This document shows, in pieces, positions 46,462-59,258 of a DNA stretch of 64,000 nt. The translations under genes were made by a program, and so were the position numbers. How positions within the stretch are numbered: position 1 is the first letter of the stretch; every line of letters begins with the position of its first letter. The notes under the pieces were generated by a model. The model did no database searches and was not told where the DNA came from. It saw nothing but the letters and a program-made list of their open reading frames with translations. Source of the DNA: Steinernema hermaphroditum (Eukaryota > Nematoda > Chromadorea > Rhabditida > Steinernematidae); contig CM059625.1 of assembly GCA_030435675.1 (NCBI GenBank), forward strand, positions 6,572,001 to 6,636,000, in the 5' to 3' direction.

Positions 46462-46469
46462 ATTATAAA
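46462..46469 (-). promoter_or_regulatory. TATA-like box with no assigned gene
   Basis: The minus strand reads CTTTATAATAGCC, closely matching the flp-27-like promoter (CTTATAATAGCC) at 16413. A short frame starts at an ATG about 40 nt downstream, but I could not extend it to a recognisable protein. Confidence 0.3.
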
Positions 46470-46577
46470 GTGCTGGAACAGTCGTAAACGCAAATGAGCT
46501 TCGGCGATTTTGACACATAGTTATAATGGACCATCACATTTCGCACCAAGTCGGTGTTTTCCCATCATGTACATATC

Positions 46578-46583
46578 TTTATT
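46578..46583 (-). terminator. Poly(A) signal of the Polyhomeotic-like gene
   Basis: AATAAA on the minus strand about 185 nt after the stop codon at 46769. Confidence 0.5.
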
Positions 46584-46768
46584 TACAAGTAGTTCCACCT
46601 TATTTAATATTCTTACGACGTCTACACATGAAAATACTTTGCGATCCTAACAATGTTACGAATCTAAGTTTGAGATAATCTAGAAATACAACGTATGAGT
46701 CACGGGGAAACAATAAGTTAACTGCTATACATTCGAATCGGCTGTGCAAACTATGCAATGTGACTAGT

Positions 46769-49700
46769 CTATGCACCAGAGAGAGCCTTTAGCTCTTTAA
46801 TAGCACTCATGATTTTCAATTGGTGTCCCTGCTTCATCACATTCAAATCCTGTAACATGGAACGTTCTTCGAGCAGAACGAGGGCGCATCCATCGACTTC
46901 CTCCTGTTGGAATGCATATGCAATAGATTCGGACCCGGTGAGCTTGTGGATTAAAACCATGACCTCCTCGTACTAAATGTCACAAAAATATACGCAATAA
47001 CATCACGATGACCTACCGTCCACTCAGTTACAGGCTTCCTTATCAATTCGGGGTGTTCCTTCATATTGTAACGAGCTATCTCAACTGTTTTCAATTGCTC
47101 CTTGAGTTCGCTTAGGGCTTCTTGGAGTTTCACTTTGGGACCAAGCTTGAAAGGAATGGTCCGGACCTCGCCAAATGCCAACACCGCCAGAGCAGAGCCA
47201 TCGATCTCATGTTCTTTCACGTAATCTGCACACGATGGATGTCCGGTGGCCGCATTCACCCACTCGGCGACCCGTTCTACAGACCACCCCATCGACTCTT
47301 CATTTCTCATAGCTTGAACCACTTTTGTTGTGGGTGAATTGGGCAGTGACGCACTAATGGAATCGTCTGTAGGCGACTTTTTGAAGACGACGACGATACG
47401 ATTTGGCGTAGTCGGAGTGTTCACAGAAGACTTTTCAGTTGAACTCCTTGCGTTCGGAGTTTTCAGTGTTATTTTTCGCAACTTTTTGCCTTGTGCGACC
47501 GGTTTAAAGCTATCGAAAAAGCCTTCGAAGTCGTCTTCGTCTTTTCCGGACAAAGAGCGTTTCTGGAATTTTTTGAATAACTTCTTGCATGCTTTCGAGC
47601 AGAACATGGGACAGCGACTATACGCCTTTGACTGAAAAAGCAATGAATCGAAGATATGCAGAGTTATATACGACCAACCGATAGAGGAAGAGCGCATCTA
47701 AGGCAAAACTGTTCGCGTGGTACGTCGTCGGCCGTAGTATCCACGAGAAGTGCCGGTGACATAATTTCTTCGTTTTCTCGATGAGGACTCATGGTAGCAT
47801 CTTGCCTGGCACTGGGCACAGTCGATTCTAACGACTGATCACCGTCAATACGCACCTAAGCGACACAATTAAAGGAAACCTTAAGCGATGACTCTACCGT
47901 CAGTGGAGCTGTTCCTGGAAGCGCTTCCGAATTGTGAACTCCTTCAAGTGAACCGAGCTTTTGGCGCACCAGCTTCGCCTTAGTTCGCGATTTTTCTTCA
48001 TCATCCATAACGCTAAGTACTGGCTTCTTCTTCTTAACAGTTTTGTGCTTGATCTTTCCTATTTTTATGCCTGATGGTCCCGGTTGAGGTGAAGGACTTT
48101 TGACCGTCACTCGTTTTTTGGACGAATGCGGGTCAGGTGAATCCATTGGTCTTACTACAGTAGAAATTGATAGTCACGCAGCTCAAACTAGCATCATTCC
48201 GTTACCATTAATGTCCAAATCCTGAATTCTTCTCATGACTCTGATATCGGAAATTTCGGGAATGTCAAAGTCCGAGTCGTCGCTGCTTCCACTGTCGTCT
48301 TCGGCGTCGGAAAATTTAAACGGCTCCGATGATTCCTTAACAACCTAGTGTTAACAACCTCAGTTCCTCATTTATATTTGTACCTCTATAACCAATCCAC
48401 CGATATAGTGTCGAGTAATGATGGGTTCCCCCTCCTTCGCGATTTCTACTTCCCTTCGGTATCTGTTCGCTGCAGCTTGTTGTGCGAATTCGTCGGTAAG
48501 GCGCATGGACTTGTCTGAAAAGTCTATGCTGTTGCCGAAGAGTCATGCAGAAACGAACTTGTATTCAGAGGAGGCGGACGTTCGGGGTTGCGCTGCTTGA
48601 TAACGACCGGTGCCGGTGCTGGTGACAGGTCTAGGGGTTGAGTGACATTCCGCTCGAGGATGGGAGGTCTGTCGTCTATGTTTTCCTCTTCTACGCGTTG
48701 AGGTGGTAAACTGCGAATTTGTGGTGGGTGGGGTCTGTTAATGACAGGTTGCTGTCGCTGTTGTTGTGCAGGTTGGGAGTTCCCTTTAACGACGACGCTA
48801 GGTTCTTGCTGGAAGTAGCCGATTTGCTCCATCGATACAGTCCCCTGTGGCATGGAAACATTGATAAACTGTTGTGGCGAAGCCGATATCGAGGCTCTTG
48901 AGGTTTGAATAGGAAGACTAGGACGCGTTGCCGACAGAGCGGCCGCTAGAGCGGGATTTGAATGAACGGCATGTGTAGGTCGTTGTGCTTGAGGTCGCAG
49001 TAGTTGTGGTGTGGGCTGTTTGACGGGATTGAAACCGGTTGAAAGCCGCACACCGGGATTCGCAAAAGTCGAATTCGTAGACTTCTCCGCTGAAGGATGG
49101 CCAAATCGCGGTGGTTGTGCTGAAGAAAAGAAATAAGGTTAAATTATCACAAAACGTGACAAACCTATGCCTATTAGGCTGCCGAGATGACGATCTTTTT
49201 GTTGTTTCTCTGGCTGCTTCGGCGGGCGTGGTCGTTTTGCTTGGACAGTTCTGGGCGTCTGATACGTCTGAGCTTGAAATAAAGGTTGCTGCATTTGAGG
49301 GTGCACCAGGAACTGATGCTGATTCTGAGACTGGACGAGAGAAAGGGGTTGTTGTGGAATGTGCGTGAACTGAATCTGGAACTGCTGTTGGCTTTGTTGT
49401 TGTTGAAGATGCTGCTGAAGTTGTTGCTGGCTTTGTTGCCGTTGTTGGTGTTGCTGTTGTTGTAGAGCTGCTGTCAAAAACAGATCTGAATCCGCATCTT
49501 CAAATGAGATAGTAAGGCCAATGCGTACTCTGAGAAAGTATCGAGGGACCAGGCATGTTCGGGTCCGGAAGCTGGGTAAAGGCAGTCGTAGCCGCTACCT
49601 GTTGAGCCATTGCCTGCTGGGCGAAGGCCACCTGGGGAAAGTTCATTTGCATCGTTCCACCGGGTTGAAGAAAGAAGGGAACCATTCCTCCGGCAGCAGC

Positions 49701-50362
49701 TGCGGCTGCCATGGCCTGCTGGTAGTCGGCCTGAAAAGATCGGGTAAAATAGGGAAGGATGATGGAAAGGACAGTCAGAAAACAGAGAATTAACGCAAAT
49801 TCAGACAGGACGTCACGGAGGAAAGGATGTCCTACTGAATTTAAACGCTTACAAACTCCTTCAGATCTCTCATAACCTTTGCGTTATTATCCATATGGAG
49901 TCGTTGCGTCGTTGGAGTCTTCGGGCGGATGGACGGTCCTGAATGGCTATTACGACGTTGTTGTGGAGCGACGATCGGCTTGGAACAAGAAGGCCGTGGG
50001 GTTTGCGTGGTCACAAAGGTCGGAAGAATCGTTGACGCGGAGATGACTGGGAGCGTAGCATGCGAGCGCGGAGGTTCGAAATGACTTCGATTCGTCGACG
50101 TCGCTCCTCCGATACCGTGAAGGGGGTTCCCGGTCCTTGTTTGTGTAGTGATAACGCTAGTCTGAACGGAGGTCAGGTCTAACGGACTCGGCATGTATTC
50201 TGGTGTCGGCGCCTTGATCAGCTGTGGCGGGCTGTCGGATGACTGACTGGGGGAGCTCTCTGTTGGTGAAGGATCAGGCTGTATTGCGGATAGTAAAGGG
50301 GGTGGTGCATCGTCTGATGTGTTCAACGACTGTGGCACTGATGATCCAGACGACCTCGGCAT
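46769..50362 (-). CDS. Polyhomeotic-like Polycomb protein with FCS finger and two SAM domains
   Basis: Polyhomeotic is the PRC1 subunit whose SAM domain polymerises to compact Polycomb chromatin. Eleven exons read from 50362 to 46769 to about 1,039 residues, all in phase. The N-terminal half is Pro/Ser-rich, then Gln-rich with long CAG/CAA tracts (49165-49470). ITRHYIGGLVIEV...EPFKF corresponds to the PHC homology motif (H.I.GFVI.E...PF). An acidic Ser/Asp patch and a Lys-rich segment (KIKHKTVKKKKPVL) follow. An FCS zinc finger spans CLRCALPL to FCSKAC, with a 15-residue spacing like PHC once an intron with donor GTTGGT is removed. Two SAM domains end the protein: WSVERVAEWVNAATGHP...EIDGSALAVL, and WTYEEVMVLIHKLTGSE...EVDGCALVLL with LQDLNVMKQGHQLKIMSAI. 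Known PHC proteins have only the last. The start at 50362 follows a TTTCAG acceptor, so an upstream leader exon is likely. Confidence 0.88.
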
Positions 50363-51241
50363 CTCTGAAATAAGTTTTAGACAGTCGTGCTGGTCAAGTT
50401 GCATCGTATGCCTAATAGTTAACGCTCCCGCCAAATACCATTTAGATCTATCAGAGGTTCAAGCACTCGATGAAGGAACGGTTGAGAGCGAACGTAATGT
50501 GTTTGTGTGGGAGCCGGCTGGCGAGAGAGGCGCGATAACGCCCTACGTGGTAGCCACTGCCGCTTCGGCTGATGGCGGCGGGACGCTGAGGAGGTTTGTT
50601 ATCGACTCGGTGACATTTACGGTGATAACGGCATTGTGGTGCTGGCTTTACTGGGTGGTCTTCTGGAATCAAGAGTACTGTAGGCAACAGGCGTTTTCGC
50701 TGCAAAAGGCGAGAGTGTTCTTGATGGACAACAGCATATGCCGATGATTTGCAACCGACTGTTGTGTGAACAGAGGAGATCTTGGCTCACAGAAACTTTT
50801 GGCAGTTATTTTTTTGGCCGATGTCCCCTGCGGGCTGAGGACGATCGGCGCCGCTGAGGTGACAGTGCGTTCCGAGGCACCAGCCCCCGCAGCCGGCCAG
50901 CACTGTGCAACCACGCTCCGTCCGTCGGCGACTCGAGAGTGCGCGAGTGAACGTCGTGGAGGAGTGCGCGCACACGCTTCATCATACCTTTTTAAAGGAA
51001 CTTCGAGTTGTCTGTTGATACTCACCGCCTTCTTCTCACTCCCGTCACTGTATACTCTCGATCAAAGTTATAAACTTTCTCGTCAATCGTACGAATCCGC
51101 GCGTTTTTTCACAGTTCTCTCGTATCGCCGTGTTAAGTCGTCGGCGGAAACATTCGACTGGTGATGCTGATAAGCGATCTGTTGACTAATCAAATTGTTT
51201 GTTCGCCAAAAACATGACTATATACGCCGTTTCATTCAGGA
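50363..51241. promoter_or_regulatory. Divergent Polyhomeotic/RALGAPB promoter interval
   Basis: About 880 bp between two outward-facing first coding exons, both preceded by acceptor-like sequences (TTTCAG at 50365-50370 on the minus strand; CATTCAG before 51240). A GC-rich stretch at about 50820-50980 may be the shared promoter core. Open frames crossing it show no motifs. Confidence 0.4.
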
Positions 51242-54200
51242 ATGTACGATGAATGGCCGGTCCTAGAATTCGCTGATGTCCGCGAAAGCATTCTCTCAAA
51301 CTTTTCCACGTAAGAGCTTGATTTAACGCTTTTTGATCAAACGCATATGTGTACAGCGAAGCGGCCAACAATGTTGCGCATCTGCTGGTGCGAGAACTCG
51401 TGGAAAACGTGGACAAACCCCATTCCTCAGGAGTAAAGCTTGAAAACGACCAAAAAGTGGAATGGGTCATGCAAGTATGCGATATTTTCACGAGCTGTAC
51501 TATTCACGCTGTTCGTAGGTGATTGGCCACGCGTTCTCGTTGCCCTTATCAACCGCAAAGGACATCGAAACCGTCAGAGCCGCGATAAGGATCTACTTAT
51601 GCTGGTCCTCGGCTTTAACAACGGATATACATTCGAGTGTCCCGGAAGCTTTGAGAACGCACCCAGACCGTTACTTCCGGTATACTAACATGCGCTTCTG
51701 ACAACCTTTGCCGCTTTAGTAAAATGATCGAATCGTTGCGATCTCTTTTTCTGCCAAAAGGAAAGATCGAAGCGTGTGCGGAGCTAAACGAATTGCACAA
51801 AAAGGAAATGGAACTGACGCTGAGGGCCTTGCAGAACCTCACGTTAACAACGGTTGATGAGTACAAAGACGAAGTATGGTCGCGATCTCTGCTGTTCCTC
51901 ATGGCTTCTACAGACCAGATGCTCAGCAATCCACAACTCGCACTTCCCGGTTCGAGAATTCTCTTGCTTTTCGAAATAGACACAGCTATTTAGAAGGCAT
52001 CGGTACTTTGATGGCCCCTGAATTGATCCACACACTGTTCGATAGCTGGATTCACGCCGCTTTCCATGGGTTCATTCCGTCACCCGCCTATTGGAGGACG
52101 CTATCAACTCTGTGTCAACGATGGACTCATCATGTTTGTTTTCTTCTACCCACTTAGGCGATGATCGATGAGAGCCATTTAGGTATCGGTGGTGGAGTGT
52201 TGGGCGCGGAAGCTGCTTTCCCTTTCCGTTTTAATCGTTCAGAGAATGTACGGAAAAGATTATTGTCAAATAGTGCCGAGTGTGTAGTAATTTAGTAAAA
52301 ATTGAACAAAATCAATGATTTCAGGTGACTTGAGCGTGCTGAAATACGAGCATCTGAATGTACCCGAAGACGATGACTCTGGAGATTGTACGATTCAGTG
52401 CATCTGGTTCCGATTGTTGCACCTCTTGGGAAATCCCGCCAAATTTCTGCGTGAGTGGCGATTTGTGGTATGCGCGCATTCCATAATGAGTATTTTTAGC
52501 TTCCCAGAATTCGTCCGAGGAGAACTACGCTTTCATCGAAGGCCAGAAAAGTCTCTGCTATTTTGTGGCAGTTACGGCACTTTCGAAATTGATCAATCTT
52601 TTCTATGGTAATCTCCCATCAAAAGAATCCAATATCGGCTGCATTCAGGTGACTCGACGTTCACGATTGATTTTAACGAATGTGAGGAAATGTACAATAA
52701 CTGGGTGGACAGCTGCAAAGGACTCAAGGAAGAATGGTTGAAGCAGCAGGTATGAGACGCATAATGTATTTATCCCGGCAACTGATTTCAGATGCATCGT
52801 TCTTCAAGCATCTCAACGGCCTCTTCGATGCTGGGCGACTCCTCTACACTTACCGTGCAGCATCAGGGCTCGACATCGTCTGCTGCACCAGGTGCTTCTT
52901 CTCCTATCTCCCTGGCCAGTTCGCAGTCTGCCATCCAGCGCAAACCTGGGATAACGACAGCAAGCAGCAGGAGCAGAATATCAGGTAAGCACGACCCGTC
53001 CAAATATTTTATGAAATCTCATTGTAGATCGTTCGACAAATCAAGCCTCTCTCGGAATGTCGGAAAATGCCAATCTTCTCCAAAGGCCGCGGGCGGGACA
53101 ATATGTTTGGCACTGCCTAAGGAGTAAATATGCAATTCGTTAACCGGACACAACGAGACGTTTTCAGACAACACATTCTACGTTCCTCCCCGCAACGAAA
53201 AGTCACCGAAAGTGAATCGCATGCTGGAGCTCTTTCTGGACATCCTCGTCGAGTCAACAATTGTTAATAACCGGTCGAATGCCGATGGTAAGGTTAAATC
53301 TGTCTCTCAAAAACCGGTAGTTGTGGGTAGTGAATGTGCTCCTATTCCGAAGTGATTCAGTGCGATCCACGATTGCCATTCAAACTGAGTTGTGGTCTAT
53401 TATGAGGGATTCTTTCCATACATGGCGCGCCACCGTATACTCGTGCGACGAACTGCTATCCCGAAAAGATCTAGAGCGATGTTCTAAAGGCAATTGAATA
53501 CGCTTGAAGGCTCCGAATTCGCCGTGGTATGCTTGACAATGGGGTGGATTTAAATATCGTTGCGCTATTGCTGCCTTTAGTGGGCTGGCGCAAATACGGC
53601 GAGAGTCGCCTTTTAAGAGTGTGACTCATACGTCTTACCTCCAGCTACATACTAGAAAACATCAGGGTGCCGGGAACGTCTAACGTGCGCGTTCCTTGAT
53701 GCGGTAGCAGAGAGCGGCAAGGGCAATTTGACATGTCGGTAATGACGGTTAATTCCGTGTTCGCAATAGTATTTAACCCGCATTGCGCGATTGTTGTTGG
53801 GCGCGGAACCACGGTTAAACCGGGTTAATGTCAAAAGATATAATGAACCCACCTTTTGTTGAGTTGTCGTCGGATGGCATTTTGACACTTATTCTCAGTG
53901 TTGGCAGCTCAACTACTGTGCATTTGTACAGTGGCGAGCATGGGCTTATGCAAATGCGCATTTTTCGCTAATCCCTGTTGATCAATGCGATTGCGTTCTG
54001 TGGCTGCCAGCGATAAGCGAATTGAGTGGGAAGAGTGCTTTCGCGTGTGCAACTACCTAATCGGGCCCCGGGCTGCCAAGATTGTGTACTCTTTATCCAC
54101 CCATAACTTCTCGTTAGCTTTCATATATCCTTTTTCATCTCAAAAATTGCTTTTGTCTTGTATAGGAAATTCGACCGTGTCCGTACAAAGTGATTGTGAC

Positions 54201-57200
54201 CACTTCTATCAGCCCTTCGCCGCACTGCGGACCTGTGCAAATCTAGATCAAATTGTTTGTTTAAGACACTGTTTTGTGAGTCGACCGCGAAACGCTATGG
54301 CTCGCACCCGGTGCGCGACAGTCGTCAACTGAGCTAACGAGAAGCCACTCTTTTGCGAGAGTCCAAACCATTTGTCACCATTTCCCGTCCTTTTACATCG
54401 ATTTATTACTTTTTTATTTATAGCAGGGCACAAGTGCGTGCGATTTACACTACTCATCCTACGTTTCATTATGAATTTTATAGTAATATATTTGTTGTTT
54501 AGATGTAATCAGTGAACGCTCGATGAGTTCAGTCGACTTGGATAATCATAGCACCGGAGGAAATACCGGTGCTAGTGCCACTTCGAACGCTGATGGCAGC
54601 TCTATTACGAGACGTTCCTTCGGTAATGGTCACTTTTCCTAAATGTGTCTAAAATATATATTAGCCAATAGTACTACTTCCTCCAGTGAAGTCTCGAGTC
54701 CATTTTCGTCAAGCGTGGACTACCCTTCCGTAGATGGTGTGGCCGCTGGTCGAGCTGCCGCTTTAGGCGCGCTCTGCAGAATTATTTGTGCGAAAACGTC
54801 TAAGGAACAGCTTCCTGATGAGCAACTAGCGCAGTTCTACACAGTGGTGCACGATGCGCTTCTGGAGGTAGGGAAGTTGTGCTATTGCTGTCAGCTTACC
54901 TGAATGTTTGCAGCGTGACAGACTCATGATGTGTTCGCTTTTGTTCTACAGCACCGATCTATTCAAGCTGGGCCTTAAGGGTGTGGAAGTCTTGTTGCCT
55001 AACTATCTCATGGCGATCGATATTATTCTGACGGAATCGATGAAGCTCAGACTACACCCGTCAATTCACGAAGTGGAAATGCGTCATGCTTGCATCAAGG
55101 CTTTGGCGGCCATAATTAGTTGGCCAAGCACCTTCGGTCCCGCTAACATCATCGGTTCGTCTGCGTTACTTAAGAGTATAAACTAATTTTCTTCATATTT
55201 AGATGCGTCGTACCGTAACTTAACTACATCGCCTTACAAATCGGCGAACGCTCTTGAGTCAAGTCCTACCTATATTGATCTTCGCCAACGAATTCTCCGA
55301 AATCTTGTTCATTTACTGCGCAATGAGACCGATCCATCGAATTTGCACCTTGCTTTGTGTATGCAACAACTAGCTATACTCCAGACGTGCCACTTTGTTT
55401 AGCGTTGTGTAACATTTTCTGCGAAGAGAGTTGCCGCTACGATTTGTGCTATTCACGAGTTCTAACGGAGTCCTCACCACAACAGGTAAATCGAAAGGTC
55501 TCCGAGCATTCACCAGAGCCGGATAACGGAGGTATGCAGAGTTATATTATGCGTTTTTCTGTCATACTGTTGAGTTTAGGTTACTGCACATCGGCTTTGA
55601 AAGCAATTGTGAGCGCTATTTGCGACAATATGTGCAAACCCTCATGGGCTGGAGATTTGAGTATTTGTCTAGCAGCTATCGATACGCTCAATTCCTTCAC
55701 CAACATTCACCATTCTGTCCTCTTTAATAAAAGTGAGTATGATTGTTTGAACCAGTCAGGTATAAACCTCCTCCCGTTTTAGAAGACATGTCGACGGGTT
55801 CTCTCATTGTCACATCACTTTGCCGTTTCATTGATACTCAGCTGATGAAGCCTCCCATGTACCACTCCAGAGATCTTCATTCATCGGTAAATGGAATAAC
55901 GAACTATGTATTACGACATAATTGTTTTAGGTGGTCGCCGCTTTTTCAAGTCTTACTATATGGTTATGTTCAGCACCCATGCTAACAGAAGTCGAACCAT
56001 ACTTGTTAACTGTTGCTGAGACGATTGAATTGGGTCTGATGGGGGATAAGCACTTGGAAGCAGAAAAGAGAAAGCCGGCTAGTCAGAGAGTCTACGAAGC
56101 AGCCGAATGTCTCTTCTACACATTATTTGCTGTCGTGGTAAGTAACACTATTTGCTAGTGTAAAATAAATACCACCTTCATTTAGGGGCAGCGAAAGCCT
56201 GACGAAATTGTCGACGAGAGACGTCTTCTCTACAAATATGGCCCTGACGCCATTAACACAACTCGATTCAAGCACTTCATCATCCACCAAAATACGATCG
56301 TTTCACTTCACGAAGCGTCCCATGTTATACCCGGTGGCATTCCATCGCTGTTTTGCATCACGCGAACCCCTTTCCATGGAGCGAGGACTCAAATTATTCA
56401 ACTCCGATCGCGTTTCGATGAGCAAAAGAGCGAAAACGAAGAGAATGTGGCCGATGGGGAGCTCTCTGCGCCTGGTCGAATCAATTCTCAAGCGTCAGTG
56501 CTTTCATCTGACAGCAGTCTCGCCGGAGGAGTCAAGCAGTTCGAAATGCCGCCAGGATTTGAGAAATCAGCTTGCAAACTGTAAATTTTTATGTGGAGGC
56601 TTGAATAACGGCCGAACTTTAGAGATTCCGTGATACCTAAACTTGAAGGCAATGCGGAAACCGATCGTATCATCGCTCAGCTAAAGAGCGTTCGTGAGAA
56701 GATTTCACGGGGAGAGAGCATTGTCCGATCGACCGATGAAAGGAACGTATGGTTGAGCAGCGGAATTGGACAGCAGCTTTGCAAACCTTTACAACCGTTA
56801 TCGTAAGTTCTCCAAATTCGAAAACATTTCTTTACCGTGGAACGATTTTAAGGGCGGGAAGCAAGTGCTCAACAGATCGAGTGTTCCTCTATGATATGGG
56901 TCTTCTGGATGAAAAATCTTTTGGGGACGACGTTGTGCTGCTCGATTCTCAAAGCTCCGACTCATTCTACCAGGACCTGCACTGCCTTGTTGATCGTTCA
57001 CCAGAAAAGATGATTCAAACGGTGTACATGTTCTACGTTCGTGATGGACAACGGTCGTACATTGATATTCTGGAGAACTCTGTATGTCTCTGGCTGTTCG
57101 AGTGGAAAACGTAGCTTATGATGTTTAGATGAACCTACAAAGTACTAGTGGAGATTTCTGTCGGATTATTTCTGAACTAGGAACGGGCGTAGAAGTACCA

Positions 57201-59258
57201 ACTCACGCTCATTGGACCGGTAACTGGTCGACCGCTTTCTCGTCAGACAGAAGTAAGTGCTTATCAAATCCAGATTTTTCTACAATTCATTTTAGAACCT
57301 CTCGAGAAGAAAGATCCCGTTGATCACTACATAATCGACGGTCTGTCTCACTGCCTTTGGTGGACTGACTCACTTATGGAGATTGCCTTCGTTATGCCCA
57401 CGGAGCGCTCCCATCTGTTCTACCAAAGCGCTTCGACAGAGTTTGTGGATGATGATGGAGTGAAACGTAAGTGCTTGTCGCTTGCCTCCATCGCTTTGGC
57501 TTCTCTCTCTTTCCCCTTCGTCTCCATTTGTGTCTGTGTCGTACCACTGGATCGTTTTGTTTCTAGGAAGGCATTCGATGTTGGGAGGGGGATTCATTTC
57601 GTCTCCGTCGCAGTCTTCATCCGGATTCATGTCAGCACACCGTGGTAGTCCTGTGTCGTCGGAGAATTCATTCAGTCACCATCACTATTTGAGCGTGGCC
57701 ACTGAATCTCCGTTTTCACTTTCACCTTCCTTGTCTGTGAACACTCACTCTCCACTCTCTTCCAACGGGGGTTTGTCGCCATCTCGACAATTTATCCCGC
57801 GTAGCGCCAGACGAAACCGCTCCCGGTCGAGGCCATCCTCCGTTTCTTCCAACTCCCCACCACCGTCACCCAACACTGCCACAAGCTCCTCTGTAGCTTC
57901 TTCCATTTCTCCATTTGGAGGTGCCGGCAAACGGCGACAACAGATACTGCGTCAGAACACGATGGGCGAGATGAGAAGTGCATCGGAGAGTTGGCATCAC
58001 ACGAAGATACTCGCGCGGAAGTATAGCGAGTCGGCTGTCGAAACAAGTTCCGATGAAGCAACCATGCTAAACCCACGACAGTCAATGATTCCATCGTTTG
58101 GTTATCTGAAATCTTTCTTCCGGGGACGCACCGAAGCACCGAAAATTCAGACACCAACAATAGAAATAATTGGGGACGAAGAAGAAAGCGAACTGCGAAG
58201 CATTGGCATGATTGAAGAGCGTCCAGAACTTGTGATCGAATGCGCTAGTGACATTCCAAATCGTCCTGACATAGGATGCAAGCATCCGACCACAGCACAA
58301 TACCGTCGCTCCACTCTCCTACGGGGTTTGTTCGTGTTTTGTTTGTGTTCTTCGTCTTTCTCTTTTTTTTTCTGCTCCTCTTTCTGTAGCTTGACTGTCT
58401 GACTGCGCTGCGAACTTTAACAGTTCAACTCTGACCAGCAACAAAAATAGTCTATCGTTTCAGGGCAAACTGTTCCAAGCTGCTATCAAACCAGGGAAAC
58501 GACGTATTTAACCCACTCAATAGATGGCTCTACGGCAGGTGTTGAGACTTCGAGGTAATTAAATGGCTTGAAGTGTATAAGTGTGATCAACCATTCCTTT
58601 AGAAACAGTGATGTCTCGCAACACTCTGTCTCCCACCATATTCTGAAATCGGTCAGGACTAAGAGTTCTTCCTCGACTGCTAACAGCGAGGTTGGAACAA
58701 AGTTCTCCCACCATGAGAAGCCCGGTAAGAGGAGTTCTGACCAAAGAGTGTTCGTTGTTTGGCTGGAACGAATCGAGGACAAGCACCATTTCCCTCTAGG
58801 TAACCCAGAATCTTTTTGACTTTGCTCACTTTGTTTATTCTTAGAAGATATGTTTGCTGTAAGTGATGACGGCAGCTGTCCATCAGTGCGATCACATGCA
58901 TACCGACCGGACTACGTTGTGATTTATCTGAACCGATTTGAATCCAGTTTGGTCCGAGTTCACATTGATGGAGTATGGACCAAGTGTGGACCGCCCGGAC
59001 CGCTTTGTGATGGAATGGTCGTTTCACTGGACTCGGTCGCTACCTTGTTGAGGCTAACTGTGATGAATATTACCCGACGAAAAGCGGTAGAACTCGACAA
59101 GTAAGAGAACCCATCTCCTACAGTACTCAAATTCTTCTCGTTTCAGCTACCAGATGGTGTATAATAAGAGGAAGTCTGCCATTCAAGACCTTTCGAAGAA
59201 GTATGCAGCTAAGATAACGTACTCGGAGTTTCTGGAACGTCTACTCGTTTCGAACTAA
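51242..59258 (+). CDS. RALGAPB: Ral GTPase-activating protein subunit beta
   Basis: Regulatory subunit that pairs with RalGAP alpha to switch off Ral GTPases downstream of AKT-type signalling. Thirty exons read in phase. The first starts MYDEWPVLEF, matching MYSEW of the human protein. WVMQVIGHAFSLPLS, AYWRTLSTLCQRW, VVECWARKLLSL, WFRLLHLLGNPAKFL, AAALGALCRIICAK, HSRDLHSSVVAAFSSLTIW and VAETIELGLMG follow in the order of human RALGAPB. The C-terminal GAP-like region has FYQDLHCLV, TVYMFYVRDGQRSY, GTGVEVPTHAHWTGNWSTAF, SLMEIAFVMP, RVFVVWLERIED and VTVMNI-like LTVMNITRRKAVE, ending LLVSN. The catalytic Asn of the alpha subunit is not expected here. Exon 26 (57567-58325) adds 253 mostly Ser/Pro-rich residues inside the GAP-like region. 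Intron 12 (about 53286-54503) is 1.2 kb; most others are about 45-60 nt. Confidence 0.92.

Larger units (their letters stand above)
40399..46768. other. Gene-poor interval
   Basis: Over 6 kb with one credible start exon (43770-43808) and two TATA-like boxes on the minus strand. Other open frames are under 145 codons, lack motifs and overlap. No tRNA or repeat array was recognised. The distal part should contain the Polyhomeotic 3' UTR. Confidence 0.4.

Noticed and set aside
53286..54503. Possible separate gene inside the 1.2-kb intron of RALGAPB
   Set aside because: Open frames there (78-115 codons) lack motifs and splice signals; nothing comparable to the nested synthase gene is present.
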